Shown: positions 22,540 through 34,175 of the stretch, piece by piece
How the letters are laid out: each line of letters opens with the position of its first letter
Position numbering within the stretch: the first letter of the stretch is position 1
Program-made: the position numbers and the translations under genes
NCBI GenBank assembly: GCA_040437565.1
Contig: JBDOQK010000003.1
Location: 1 to 64,000 of the forward strand
Length of the DNA stretch: 64,000 bases
Source: Albugo candida
Lineage: Eukaryota; Oomycota; Peronosporomycetes; Albuginales
Direction of reading: 5' to 3'
Notes under the pieces: model-generated
What the model saw: the letters and a program-made list of their open reading frames with translations, nothing else
Told to the model about the DNA's origin: nothing
Database searches by the model: none

Positions 22540-25060
22540 TAAGTTTTCTGTAAAGCCTGGAGTTTACACAGCATATTGGCTCGAAACACATGAGCTGGTG
22601 GTGCACCTCCAGCAATATCCAGAAACATCCCTGCCTTGCGTAGCTTCACAAACGTAGTAGCATGTAAAAATGTCAAAGAAATTACCATCCACTTGCTTAG
22701 TGCCCTTCGTTTAGGTGTGTAGGTACGCAAAAATGATATCATTGTCTGGTCATTTAGCCACTTGTTCTAGCCAATAAATGGTTGTATAGCTTCTCGTAGG
22801 TCTCAATTCTCCTCAACAACATTGTCTCTTTTGGTATGAAAGAACACAGCAAGAAATTATTAACATAATATGAAATTATTATCCTTAATTCAGTTACCGG
22901 CTTTGACAACTAAACTACTTCGATTGAAATGACTGACCTCTGCAGCCAAGTCCCTGTTCTTTTCCTCAACAATTTTGTCATCTGGATTGTTAATGTATTC
23001 TGGAATAACAGCTGAGAGAGTAAGTATACGAATCAAACGATACCATTTCAAACTCATGCCTTACATGCCTGTCGCAATTATTCAAAGTTCTTTTATTTTG
23101 CCCCCGCGTGCCACAAGCTACGCATTTGATTTTCTTTTATTCAGGTTGATGGTAAATAAAGGATGAAGGATCACGCTTGTTAGACTTTATAGATTGCTTT
23201 TTTGCAGTTCACCCACGCGTTTTGACGGAAAGTGGTCGAAGAATGTTCTGCTCAGCCAAAATATCTCTAACCGCTGAGTGAAAACGATCTTGTTCATGGT
23301 GAGCAGATATATTATACACCTCTTGGAGCTCGGAGTGTGTGTCCTCCCAACTATTGATATCTCTTTGCACAGAATTCTGCGGACTCCCTTTCACCCAGAT
23401 CCAAAATTATTGCAGGTCATCTATGGTCAGAGAATCGTTGGTCTGTAGTCTTTCTTGCAGATTATGTTGGCAAAGCAAGCAAAATGGGCAGGTTCTGCTT
23501 AAAGGGCAAACTTTGGGGAGTGTTTTCCAAGCTTTTTGTAATGCTTTTACTGCTTCTAACTGGGTGAAAATCTAGAAAAATGGATACAAGGTACAGATGT
23601 GAGACTTGATCATTTTATGAACTATTGCAAAACAAAAGTATCGTACCTTTTAGATGGCGAAGCTGGACACCACATACCCAAGAAGCTGAAGAAGGTATCC
23701 TGGTATTTGTGGATTTTTAGCTGGTCTGCTGCATCACCAGCTTGGATTGAACCAAGCTGGTGTTAATAGCAATGTTAAGTTGGCCTTCGACTTGTTGAAG
23801 TTCACCTATCGACGTGTGGACATATTTTTTGAGGAACGTGTGCGCACCCTCAGCTCGAGAGGAGGTGGTCTGTCCGAGATAAAAAAAATATTCCGAGTCC
23901 ATGCGTTCATGAAATTTATTTCCATGTTAGCCAAGTTTTGCGCAGATGCGTGATGCACTTTGCATGGGATTCCTCATGTTGGGTTTTAATAGTATTACAC
24001 GGACCCTTGTACTAGTTGACTGTAGAAAAGTGAACAATACTGTTCCAATTGGCAATGATTCATTCCAAGCTTCCGCGTATGGGATCCTCTTGCGCGGTTT
24101 GCCAAGACATTCTTATCGATATTCCATCCCAAACAGAGTGAGGAACCCCAGGAGATACAATTTCCACGGCATTGATCAATGCCGCTTCTTTGACAGTTAC
24201 TACGCAGAAAGGCAGTTTTCCTAATGGCAACGTAGTATTTTTGAATTTATTAAGCGCCCATATGTAGTCACCAACCTTTCCTACTGGAACAAAGACCATG
24301 GCAGCGGAATAGGATTGGTTCAGTGGGGTCATCTCAACAATATGGAGAAGTGGCATACCATACCGGTTCGTTTTATATGTGCAGTCAATCACAAACGCAA
24401 GATGGTATTTTTCAACCAGATATTTTGATGTAACGTGACTGACATAGAGATGGCTGATATGACCTGCTTGGTCTGATTTAGAGCTGCGGTGCGATTTCTT
24501 TCAGAACAGAGCTTATTCATCAAGGCGTTTAAAGATGTGCGGCCTGCAAGGTACTGCTTTCGAATAGAAGGTTTTTGGTTGCTGATGTTCTTTGTTATGA
24601 CCGCAACTTAGGGGCCCTCAGCTATGTGTTGCAGATGCAGCGATGAAACTTTTCTGGTACCTGGATGGCCACTGAGGTCGACAGACTTCTCATGGTGGTG
24701 CTCCGAGCGCACGTCATCAAGCAACGAAACTCCTACTTTTAGCCAACCAGCCCAGCGAAAGGGGAAACCATGTTGTCGGCTGAGATATCTTACGGCGGGT
24801 ATCTTCTGATGATCTCCAATTATTTCTGTAAACACCACCCAGGTCGCATCCGTAATAAACAGCAGTGGCTTTTGAACGGGCTACGGTTATAACGAACCCA
24901 TTGGATAGTGCATGTCTTTTCACTGCCTCGTCAAGAGCGATTCGATAATTATAGGATGTGTTTTTTATCAAATCTAGAGGTGCAGTATTTTCAAGCAAAT
25001 ATAGGAACTGGATGCGTGAAGAGCAGCAAGAGCGAGAGCGGTGGACTGGGGAGTTGGCTG
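22540..25060 (-). pseudogene. MULE (FAR1/MuDR-like) transposase, decayed
   Basis: Minus-strand reading. A FAR1-type zinc-finger DNA-binding region is near 24740-25040 (ALDEAVKRHALSNGFVITVA, YYGCDLGGVYRNN). The MULE catalytic domain is about 24060-24392 (MIDCTYKTNRYGMPLLHIVE, DYIWALNKF). The SRAEGAHTFLKKY motif is near 23860, and a C-terminal region is near 23210-23500. The frame shifts after the FAR1 part, and stops occur. A minus ORF at 22539-22742 may be the tail or unrelated. I could not find terminal inverted repeats. The element would cut and paste its own DNA if intact; here it is a relic. Confidence 0.75.
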
Positions 25061-25260
25061 GGGCGTGGATTGGGTAGTGAATTGGGGAGGGGAGGTGCGA
25101 GCAGCTAAAAAGATAGCACCAAGAATGGTGGACGGAGTGGATGGGAGACTGGAGGTGTAACAGGAGGATTACATCAGTAGAAACAAAGGTTTGGACGTAG
25201 GAAAAGCAGGAGAGAACGTGTGAATGAAGTGGTGGGGGCAGTAGAAGCAGTGTCAAAACA
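25061..25260. repeat. G-rich low-complexity stretch
   Basis: Imperfect repeats such as GGGGAGTTGGCTGGGGCGTG and GAATTGGGGAGGGGAGG. In the minus-strand frame leading into the MULE start they read as Ser/Pro/His-rich repeats (SPIHYPIHAPANSPVH). It may be the real N-terminus of the transposase or simple sequence. Confidence 0.4.
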
Positions 25261-26820
25261 TCCCGAAAGTAGACCCCTCAATTTACTTAATTGTTTATAC
25301 TATTCTAGTGCAGTGAACGGGGAACAGGTGGAGTAGGGGGACGTGGAAAGGAATCTTGAAGCTGAGTAATCTACGGTACTGCATTCAAAATGAATCTTCA
25401 AATTGTCCATATTAAGAATGAATTGACCCTTGTTTCAGTATACCTTGGTGAGGCATCAAGTTCTGAGTTTCTTTTTGATAAAATGAGGTATCTGCCTGCG
25501 ACCATCTCCCAATTTTCATGATAGCAAAAAAGAAGAAGTCAAAATTTGACGGAAAATGGGTGGGCATGTAGGATAAGATCTATTGAAGACTGCATGACGT
25601 TTGATGTTCAAACGAGCCAAAAGATGGGCTACTTTCGTAAGACACATTTGCTTTGCGCAAAAACCGCGAGAAAAAGTAAATTTTACAGTATAACGTGTGC
25701 AAAAGATTTTTGAGTAGAGCGACGAGTGCCATTGCTCGAAATTCACTTCATTTCTATGACCTCTGCTCCTTACGACCAACTGATTTGCACATGAGATGCT
25801 GAATACGCTTGATTAGAGAACATAAAAGTCTAGTGTTGAAGTCCATAGTTGAGGCGTGGGGGGGCAGCATACAAATGCAGGCGTATCTTTTTGATCCATT
25901 ATCGATCCTGTGTGCTATTGTACTCGTGAGAAGTGGTTAGATTTGTTGAGGAATCTCTTATCGCCATATCGGGATATCAAAGCAACCTCTACTAACGAAG
26001 AAGTGCTCTTGTATGGTATTGATACCGCTGTGTTTCAATATGCTATATCTTCTGTTTTTCTTGTCGATCTGTGTGGTTCGTTTGCGTTATCAGCTTTTAT
26101 GATTCATTAAATAACGCTCGCAACGCCAAGCTGCCCATGATGATACCCGATTTAAATTTCGTAATTGAAGCATATAATATCCAATGGGTGAGTCATTTAT
26201 ATTTCCTCATGCTTTAAAATATCGCTTCTGCCGAACCTTTTTCTTTATTGCTACTTATTCCGCTCTCCTTTGACTCAAGCTTGATCGATTAATGCAGCGT
26301 CGACATGCAACTTCTGAGACTTTCATTCAGCCGATATATAATCATAGACTGCACTTTACATCGCTTTTATCAAGGAAAACCTATCGAGCATACAGTGTGT
26401 ATTCTATGTAGAAACCTCTGTGTTCTTGCAATGCGCAGCATTCGGCAAGTCATTTTAAATTACTTGCTTCGATAGGTGTGCGTTTAGGATACTTCATATG
26501 TTTACCAATCCGATTTTACGAATTACTCAACGACACTTATTCCAAGTTTTATGTTTACGATGAGGCAAAGTAATGTAGCTCTGTATTTTAAATAATTGTC
26601 ATTCTTGACCTCCACGTTGACGCCATCCTCCAACAAAATGGTCGACCTGTTTATCAGATTAGACAAGCATCATTTTTAGGCATCCTTACTAGTCTATGTT
26701 GACGGGGGAACTCAGTAAGATATGCCCATGAAACTAGTCGTTTTTGGTGCTGTCGTAGGAAGATTCGACGAGTCTTTTCCCACACTACGAATATATACAT
26801 TCTTGTTAAAGACTACCGTG
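25261..26820. other. Stretch with no certain gene
   Basis: Short frames only: 25516-25779 (-), 87 codons; 25910-26110 (+), 66 codons; 26722-27015 (+), which overlaps the Copia LTR. None resembles a family that I know. Confidence 0.3.
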
Positions 26821-26825
26821 AATAT

Positions 26826-28887
26826 TGTAGCGGATTCAACTTGCATAGACAGTAGTCTTCGAACTATCTTGAAGGAGCGATCAGTCAATGAGAGGATTTA
26901 TACATTCATTCTTAACATTGTTTTTAATCTCAATATAACTTTCCATTTTTCAGCACTGAGAAGTAGTTGTGCTTTCGTTATAGGTTATGAGCCCAAACAC
27001 ATCAGCTCCAAATGACATCCTCACGGATGACAACTATTTCATGTGGGAATTTAATGCACGCATGACCCTCGCGCACAAAGACCTGTTGAATCACGTTATG
27101 ATCAGGCCAGAGCCTGCAGTGCTGCAGGTCCCTAATGAAAAGTCGCCGACATGAAGGCTTTGGCTGTGCTGGTGAAGCTGCTCTCTCCAACCAATCAGTG
27201 TATGGTTCGGGAATGTGAGTCGGCAATTGAGTCTTGGGAGGTTCTTAAGACGTTCTTTGCGAAGAAAAAACTTCACAACCGGGTGCAACTTCGAAAGCAA
27301 TTACATGAGTTTGTGATGCAGACTGGTGCCGGTCTTACGGATTATCTACTTAAGTTTGATGAACTGTTTCTAAAGCTCAGGGCGGCCGGTGACAACATGG
27401 ATGATGAGGAATAGCTGGTTTTACTTTTGGGAAGTTTATCATCCGAATATGATGATATGGTACGCATTATTGAGGCACACAGCAACGTGACACTGCAGGA
27501 CGCAAAAGAGATGCTCCGCCGGGAATATGACACTCTTCAGAGGCGCGACAAGAAGGAAACCGCTTTCAANNNNNNNNNNNNNNNNNNNNNNNNNNNNNNN
27601 NNNNNNNNNNNNNNNNNNNNNNNNNNNNNNNNNNNNNNNNNNNNNNNNNNNNNNNNNNNNNNNNNNNNNGATTCGAACAATGTCGAGCAGACACATGTAT
27701 TTTTGCTCGATGCAATCATGCAAACATCAAGTCACTCACATACATAGTCTTGTATGTGGACGACCTCCTAGTTGGAAGCAAGTCAGATGCTGAGGCAGAC
27801 ACGATATATACAAGGAATTAACAATTAATTTTACTGTTAAGTCAATTGGAGCTGCGCGATTTATTTTGGGCGTGGAAGTGAATTATTCACGAGAAAAAGG
27901 GGAGTTGGTGTTAAAACAGTCCCAATTTCTTGTGAAGTTGGTCTCGAAGTTTGAGCAAAGTGTGGCTATGCAGTTCGCAATCCTATCTGTACAGGCCAGG
28001 ACTTGACTCCTGATGAGTCACACCCAATGCTTAAAGGCAGCACTGCGTACCGCAAATTGGTCGGTTCGCTGCTGTATATTGCGAACGCAACGCGACCAGA
28101 TATTAGCAATGCGATGTCAGTATTGTCGCAGTACTTGGACCAGCCACGACAGATGCACTGGCATGCGGCTTTACGCGTTTTACACTATCTTATGGGAACA
28201 CAATCGCACGGAATCACGTACAAGAAATCGGACGACAACAAGATTATGCTTCGGACATGCTGTGACGTGAATTAGGGAAATGACAAGAATACTCGTCGAT
28301 CTACATCTGGTGTATTGATTTTGCTCGGTTGCGCGGTTGTCGTATACAAAAGCAAGCGCCAAACTTCGGTAGCTTTGTCATTTGCTGAAGCAGAATATAT
28401 GGCACTGGCGCTTGCTGCACAGGAAATTATTTGGATTCGTTACTTGCTCAAAGAGATGGGTGTCACGTGCAATACCGCGACTACAGTGCACATGGACAAT
28501 AAGTCGGCGATAAGTATTGCGACGAATCAAGGCTATACACCAAGAGCCAAACACATTGACCTCAGGATGCATTTTTTTCGGGACCACGTTGAACAAGGCG
28601 AGATCCAGCTCAAGCATATCCCGTCAGCTGTGCAGCTTGCTGATTACTTGACGAACCCACTTGGTGCACCGCAATTACCGCAACTACGCAATGAAAGTGG
28701 AATTCTCGAGAGTGCAAGTTGAAGGGGAGTGTAGCGGATTGCAACTTGCATAGACAGTGGCCTTCGAACTATCTGGAAGGAGCGATCAGTTATGAGGGGA
28801 CTTGTACATTTACTCTCAACATTGTTTTTACCTCTTAATATAGCTTTCCATTTTTCAGCACTGAGAAGTAGTTGTGCTTTCGTTATA
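26826..28887 (+). mobile_element. Ty1/Copia fossil with both LTRs
   Basis: LTRs of 157-158 bp at 26826-26982 and 28730-28887 begin TGTAGCGGATT. The 5-bp target duplication AATAT lies at 26821-26825 and 28888-28892, and a purine tract GAAGGGGAG precedes the 3' LTR. Inside are a Copia gag (27000-27569, e.g. QTGAGLTDYLLKFDEL), a 100-N gap (27570-27669), the end of RT (YRKLVGSLLYIANATRPDIS near 28050) and RNase H (SFAEAEYMALALAAQEIIWI near 28380). The gap hides most of pol. The LTRs differ at roughly a tenth of positions, so the insertion is fairly old. It is broken, with a few breaks visible. Confidence 0.9.
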
Positions 28888-28912
28888 AATATCATGATCT
28901 ACTTTTGATATA

Positions 28913-29638
28913 TTGAACATTCAACACAAGTCAAGCATCCTACAGGTGTCTGTATATTCCCAGTGCAGAGTGGATATAATGAATTCGCTATTGTTCCAGG
29001 GTATCATAATATATAACAGGTCTTGCTTCTACTTAGCCAGCTGTGCCAGTTTAACAATTGAGGATTCTAAATTTTATACACCGCCACTTTGCGATAAGTT
29101 CAATGCTATATGCAATTAGGCTACTAAATCTCACACAATCGCTTCACCATAAGAGTATTTCTGATAGTTGTTATTTTGTGGGGCTCAATTGAGATCTTCA
29201 TGACCCTATTTGTAATGCATCGTCCACTAAAAGAGCAACGAGAAAGCACTAAAAACGAATTTATGTTACAGTATTTTGGATTGAAAAACGCGCTTTTCTC
29301 AAGGAGGCCCTGCATGACAATATGGCTTATGGCACGAGATCACAGCCACAGAGGTGAGAAAGTTCATCCCTCTTTTGTATTTTTCCGTCACAAGTGAATT
29401 AGCTAAATGGTTGCGACATACTTTTGATCAGGAACAATATCGCATCGGTCCGACGTACCAAAATAAACGTAAAGCTCCAAAGTTTCCATCAAATATGCCT
29501 ACCTATCGTGGCCTCTATCGAGCACTAAAATGCCATGATCCAGAATCGTCATATCGTCGACCGCTTCAGCGAGGTTCTCTAGTGATTGTTAGCGCTTGTG
29601 GATACGTGCAAAGAAAAGAATATATACTGTCCTTATAA
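28913..29638 (+). CDS. Candidate membrane-protein gene (3' part), with introns
   Basis: Coding-like stretches run on the plus strand just downstream of the Copia element. 28913-29119 reads DIMNSLLFQGIIIYNRSCFY and further Cys-containing sequence. From about 29140 there is a hydrophobic segment VFLIVVILWGSIEIFMTLFV followed by a basic region. A 49-bp intron 29354-29402 (GTGAGA...TTAG) would join RDHSHR to AKWLRHTFDQEQYRIGPTYQ and leave the frame open to TAA at 29636-29638. The upstream splice sites are uncertain, and the 5' part may have been separated by the Copia insertion. The pattern suggests a single-pass membrane protein with a cytosolic tail. I do not recognise the family. Confidence 0.3.
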
Positions 29639-29746
29639 CTTTGATGTGCTTTCCGTTGTACTGCAGGCCAATTCGTCGCTTGAATACCATAATGTTTCCG
29701 ACACATACATCCTAGTAGACGAATGATGATTAAAACTTTTCAAAAG

Positions 29747-30289
29747 TTACCTTGGAAAATACTTAGCGATTGTATTTATGAGGGGGGTGTTTTGCATGAC
29801 AAAACAGCCAAAGTCTATTCTAATGCAAACACATCCAATCGTTAATTCTTGTAGTACATCGTCTTGTCTCAGGAAGTGTATTATAAGGAAAAGAAACAGG
29901 GTAAGATTTGACAAGCGATTATGATAGTCACGGTAGACGACAAAGCACGCAACGATAAATATGAAACGATCTACATAAAGTGGCTCATCAAATATACCAT
30001 TCTGGATGAGAAAAGGAAAACGCGTATAGGATGAATCATGGCAAATTATATAACTGAGTTTAGAAAGAGCTATGGTTCTTCGCGTGCGTGAGTCTGGATC
30101 CGTCTTGCGTTTCTTCATGACTGTAATTTGAGTAGAAATGCACCTTGTTGGGGCTCGGTAACTCTCAGCTTTTCCTGGATGTGTTTTTATGAGTGGCCAT
30201 TGCAAGGCGTCCCATGGACACTCCGCATCTGCAGCGAAGCAAAACAAATTTTGCAAAGAAATGTAGTCGAGGACCATACAGAGAGACAT
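29747..30289 (-). CDS. Open frame, 180 codons, unknown
   Basis: A minus-strand frame is open for 180 codons with two hydrophobic segments (FIFIVACFVVY, LTLFLFLIIHFL). The N-terminal half is basic. No family recognised. The length is unusual for chance in this AT-rich region, but coding status is uncertain. Confidence 0.2.
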   Translation of the reverse strand: MSLCMVLDYISLQNLFCFAADAECPWDALQWPLIKTHPGKAESYRAPTRCISTQITVMKKRKTDPDSRTRRTIALSKLSYIICHDSSYTRFPFLIQNGIFDEPLYVDRFIFIVACFVVYRDYHNRLSNLTLFLFLIIHFLRQDDVLQELTIGCVCIRIDFGCFVMQNTPLINTIAKYFPR

Positions 30290-30424
30290 ATGAGGTTCGA
30301 AAAATGCTTGAGTTACGTATCGGCAGAGTTTAAATGCCTGCTAGTCCAATTAACGCGAGACATGTCCGTTATCTCAGCAAGAATCTATATCCTTGACAAC
30401 ACGAGGGATGACTGTGAAACATGA

Positions 30425-32504
30425 CGCGAGAACAATGTATTATGGGAATAGATGATGTGCAAGAAAAACCAACACGGAACGTTTGTTCTAATCTGTCAAT
30501 TATTACGCAATCGAAAATGACGAGAATCTGTTAAGACGACCGAGTTGTCTACAACAATACCCGTTCTGACTTGCTCAATATAGCAACATTCTCCACATCT
30601 TAAGAAGAAGCAGAAGAGGTAATGAAGAAACGTAAGTGATCCAAAGCCACACAACAAAATGCCTATGTATGTCATCTAAAGAACGTATCTCCATCATTAT
30701 GCAAGCACTTTTGGTGAATTAATCCGCAAAATCTGTATGAAAAAAGCTGGCAGTATTCGCGGTGTCTCGAGGACAAATTCATGCGAAGTAACTTGGCGAA
30801 AAAAAAGGGACGCAAGCAACGAAAAAAAGTATGATATCGTTGTAAATTTGTGTTGGAAGTTGTAAGTCACCCATTCATTACGTGTTACCGACCCTGTGCG
30901 CCCAGGTAAATTTGCTGCATTTATATTTTACCTGCTTCATGACCGTTTCGGGACGGCGCAAGAAGCTATACGACAGACGTTGCCCACAAATCTGTCACAT
31001 TATTTACGAAATGAGGTGTTCACGTCTTGAAAGAAGCAGATGAGATGAATAATCAAATAACGTGAGGAAATGCGAGTAAACAAGATGTTAAGGCATGACT
31101 TTTATGTGCTTGCGACGCTTTGTATACACTTTCATTCGTGCAAAGAAGAATTTGAGATGACCTAAGGCGGATACCGATCGATAATCCTTCAACACATGAG
31201 GTTCCTAAATTGACATATTGCTGAAGTGTCCCACTTACTAGTTTATGAAGATATAGCTCGGCAACTCAACTAAGGACTCGAATGAATCCTTTTCAATATT
31301 GTTACTAGTAATAAAACGATTCTCGTTTACACCAGCCGTGATGTTCAAATACCCTACCACGCGAGTAAATCTTCTCTCCGTGGTATGCTTCTGCAAATAG
31401 TGTAAGAAATCTATGAGCTTACCGTAACCATCTAGATGATATCAACGCAACGTAACTTGACTGCGTTCGCCCACACCTTTTTGTCATTTTAGATCGCAAT
31501 TTTTCAATTAGCTCATACAGATGCTAATTGTTAGTTGGCAGGTGATACTATTCCTACTATCGACCTCCTAGTCAAAACAATCGCTTCTTTTCTCAAACAA
31601 ATGTAAAATTGCGGCGTTGCTAGGAACAAATTTGCCTTATTTTAGGTACGTTTTAAGGGTCTCGGTCTAATTTAGCTACGTCATACAATAGGCTCTCCCT
31701 GGTGCGTCATTAAACAAATCTTATTCGCCACACGTCACAGCACAACTCTTCATAACGGATATCTTCCGTTACGTGATGGTTACACTGTATCATTCTAGAA
31801 ATGTCGAGCGCATCCCCGTAAAGCCCCTTAGCGTACAATTTCACTACCAGCATTCAGCATTTGGAATAATATAATATCTGTGGATCTCCGCGGTGATTCT
31901 TCTCGGCCTAATGGATTGATTTTAGTATAAGTGGATACTCATCGAGCCAATTGAGCCTTGTCACATGAAGATACGGTGCACCGGTAAATGAAACTGACAT
32001 TAGTGATAAGTGACTTAGTAGCTGCATCTGTAATCATGCTTGCTATTGCATCAACATGATTGGAAGGGTTCTGTCTGAGCAAAAACTTACTGTATGCATA
32101 TGGCACTGAGGAGAATAATGTGCATAATCAATCCCATACTCCGTTTCAGATCATTATAGCTACTCTCGGGCAATTTGCTGCATATTGACAGATAATAAGA
32201 TTGGATGTACGACGCATATACAATCAGAACGATCGCTTGAGCTCTCCTCAAGAAATCGTATATGACTTGATATAATACTTTGTTTATCTGCACGCAAAAG
32301 CACGTGAAAAAATCGCTGTGAATGAAGCCAGAACACAGAATTTCCGTGAAGTCTGACGCGCTGATATATTGCGTCTGTGTTGGTACGCATGGTGGCAAAG
32401 CGTCATCCGAGGAGCTGAATTACCGTACGGTGCAATTTGAAACAGATCGTGCGATTTGTCAGAATGACGACTTCTGATTGGTGGACTTTTTATAAATCCC
32501 CATA
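30425..32504. other. Long stretch with no recognised gene
   Basis: About 2 kb upstream of the glucosidase II beta gene with only short frames. The longest is 32087-32398 on the minus strand (103 codons, Cys- and Ile-rich, no family). I see no transposon ends and no RNA gene. The promoter of the gene at 32505 should lie at the right end. Confidence 0.35.
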
Positions 32505-34031
32505 ATGCTCCACCTCGCTCGTCTCACATTTATCAGGCTAATTCTGTGTCTACCGATCTTCAAAGCAACAAAGTTGTCGCTCCAAGTACGTGGTTTTGAG
32601 CCAGATCTTTTGATACAATTCGAACAAGGAGAAGTGGTCATACTATATTCGACTAATCGATAAGTGAAGCTACTAATTTTTTGATATTATAGTTCGTTTG
32701 CGATCAGGGGGTACGCAGATTAGAGCACACACGTGTCAACGATGATTACTGTGACTGCGAAGATGGAAGTGATGAACCAGGAACGTCTGCTTGTTCGCAT
32801 ACCGCGGCAACGTTCTATTGTGGGAACGCAGGATATATTCCCCAGCTTATTTCGACCTCGCTGGTTAACGATAACGTGTGCGGTACGTCCTGACCTAGTA
32901 GCCTATTCATATCTACTGTATTTTTCACGTTGTCAAAAAATTGACACCCAAGATTGCTGCGACGGATCCGATGAAGCGTTGCTCAAATGTTCGAATGAGT
33001 GCGGTCGCTATATGGAAGAGTTTCAAACGATGAAAAGTAAAGCTTACGGAATATATGACGCAGGTGCAAAGGCGAGAAATGAGATTGTGAATCAAGGAGT
33101 CTCAAAAAGAAATGCTGATGAGAAAGAAAAAGAGACTCTGGAGGATCAACGAGCTTCTTTTTTAGTCCTTGTGGATCAGCTTAATAATCGTAAGCTACTT
33201 GAAGAAGAACTACAAGAAAAAGAGCGAGCTGAAAAGGTTGAAGGCAGTCAGCAAGACGTCATCGCCAAGCTTGGATTGCTAGAACTTGACGCAGAGAAGC
33301 TTGCTGTATTGTTGGTTGAGTTACTCACTTTGAAAATTAGCAACGAGGCGAATCATGAGCAGCTCATTTTAGAAAAGATACGAGACCAGAGAAACTTACT
33401 GGGGCTAACAGATATTCCTCTGCAACAAAAATTAGGAAAACATGAAGATACGGAAACGTCTCCCAAGTCAGAGAATCCTGGGAGGACTGGGACGGACTCG
33501 GAGGAGGTCGTGGATAGTCCGTTCGAGAAGCTTCTAAATCAAATAAAGTCTTCACACGCATTTGTAAGGGAAGAAACAAAATTAGCGCAAGAGAAACATC
33601 AGGCCGCACTCGATGAGCTGAAGCAATTGGAGGAAAGAATTTACATTCTCGAGCAGTCACTTAATGCGAACTATGGACCCCAAAGCGTTTTGTACTCTCT
33701 GCGTGACTACTGTATAGAAGCATCTCCGAGCCATTACAATTACAAGATTTGCTTGTTTGGTCAAGCCTATCAGAACTCTGTATCATTAGGTGTAATGGAC
33801 TCCGTCAATGTCGAAGACGACACATTGATGCAATTAAGTTTCACAAATGGCGAGCATTGCTGGAACGGCCCACAAAGATCTATAGTCGTCACTTTAGAGT
33901 GCAATCCTACTATGGAATTACTTGAAGTAGAAGAGCCGTCGGTGTGTGTGTACAAAGCAAAGCTAAAGTCGTCCATCGCGTGTGATGCATATCATCTTCA
34001 GCGCCTTAAACGACACTTTCAGGAGATATAG
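32505..34031 (+). CDS. Glucosidase II beta subunit (PRKCSH-like), three exons
   Basis: Regulatory subunit of ER glucosidase II, which trims glucose from N-glycans in the calnexin cycle and holds the catalytic alpha subunit in the ER. Exons: 32505-32633, 32693-32882, 32953-34031; introns of 59 bp (GTGGTC...ATAG) and 70 bp (GTACGT...CAAG). Total 465 residues. Residues 1-20 (MLHLARLTFIRLILCLPIF...) form a signal peptide, then VRGFEPDLL as in the family start. LDL-receptor-A-like motifs follow: VNDDYCDCEDGSDEPG (about 58-73) and CDCCDGSDE across exon 2/3. A Glu/Lys-rich coiled coil runs about 120-240 and 285-345. The MRH lectin domain is about 358-452, with its cysteines and the mannose-binding residues R415 (GPQRS), E434 (EEPSVC), Y440 (CVYK) and a Gln at 377 or 380. 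The C-terminus RHFQEI lacks an HDEL-type retrieval signal, which many relatives carry. Confidence 0.92.
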
Positions 34032-34175
34032 AATTACACGTGTCTTCCGATGAAAATGTTGTGAGTGTTTTTCTTTCTCGACAGAGCAGTTCTGTTTAAA
34101 AGCGCTAATTATCTTCGCGGGGTCTATCTATTATAGCTAAAGACTTTCGTAAGAATAATATGCTATTACTTAGAG

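Noticed and set aside
32087-32398. Minus-strand frame of 103 codons divergent from the glucosidase II beta gene
   Set aside because: Cys/Ile-rich composition typical of AT-rich non-coding DNA, no family and no splice pattern.
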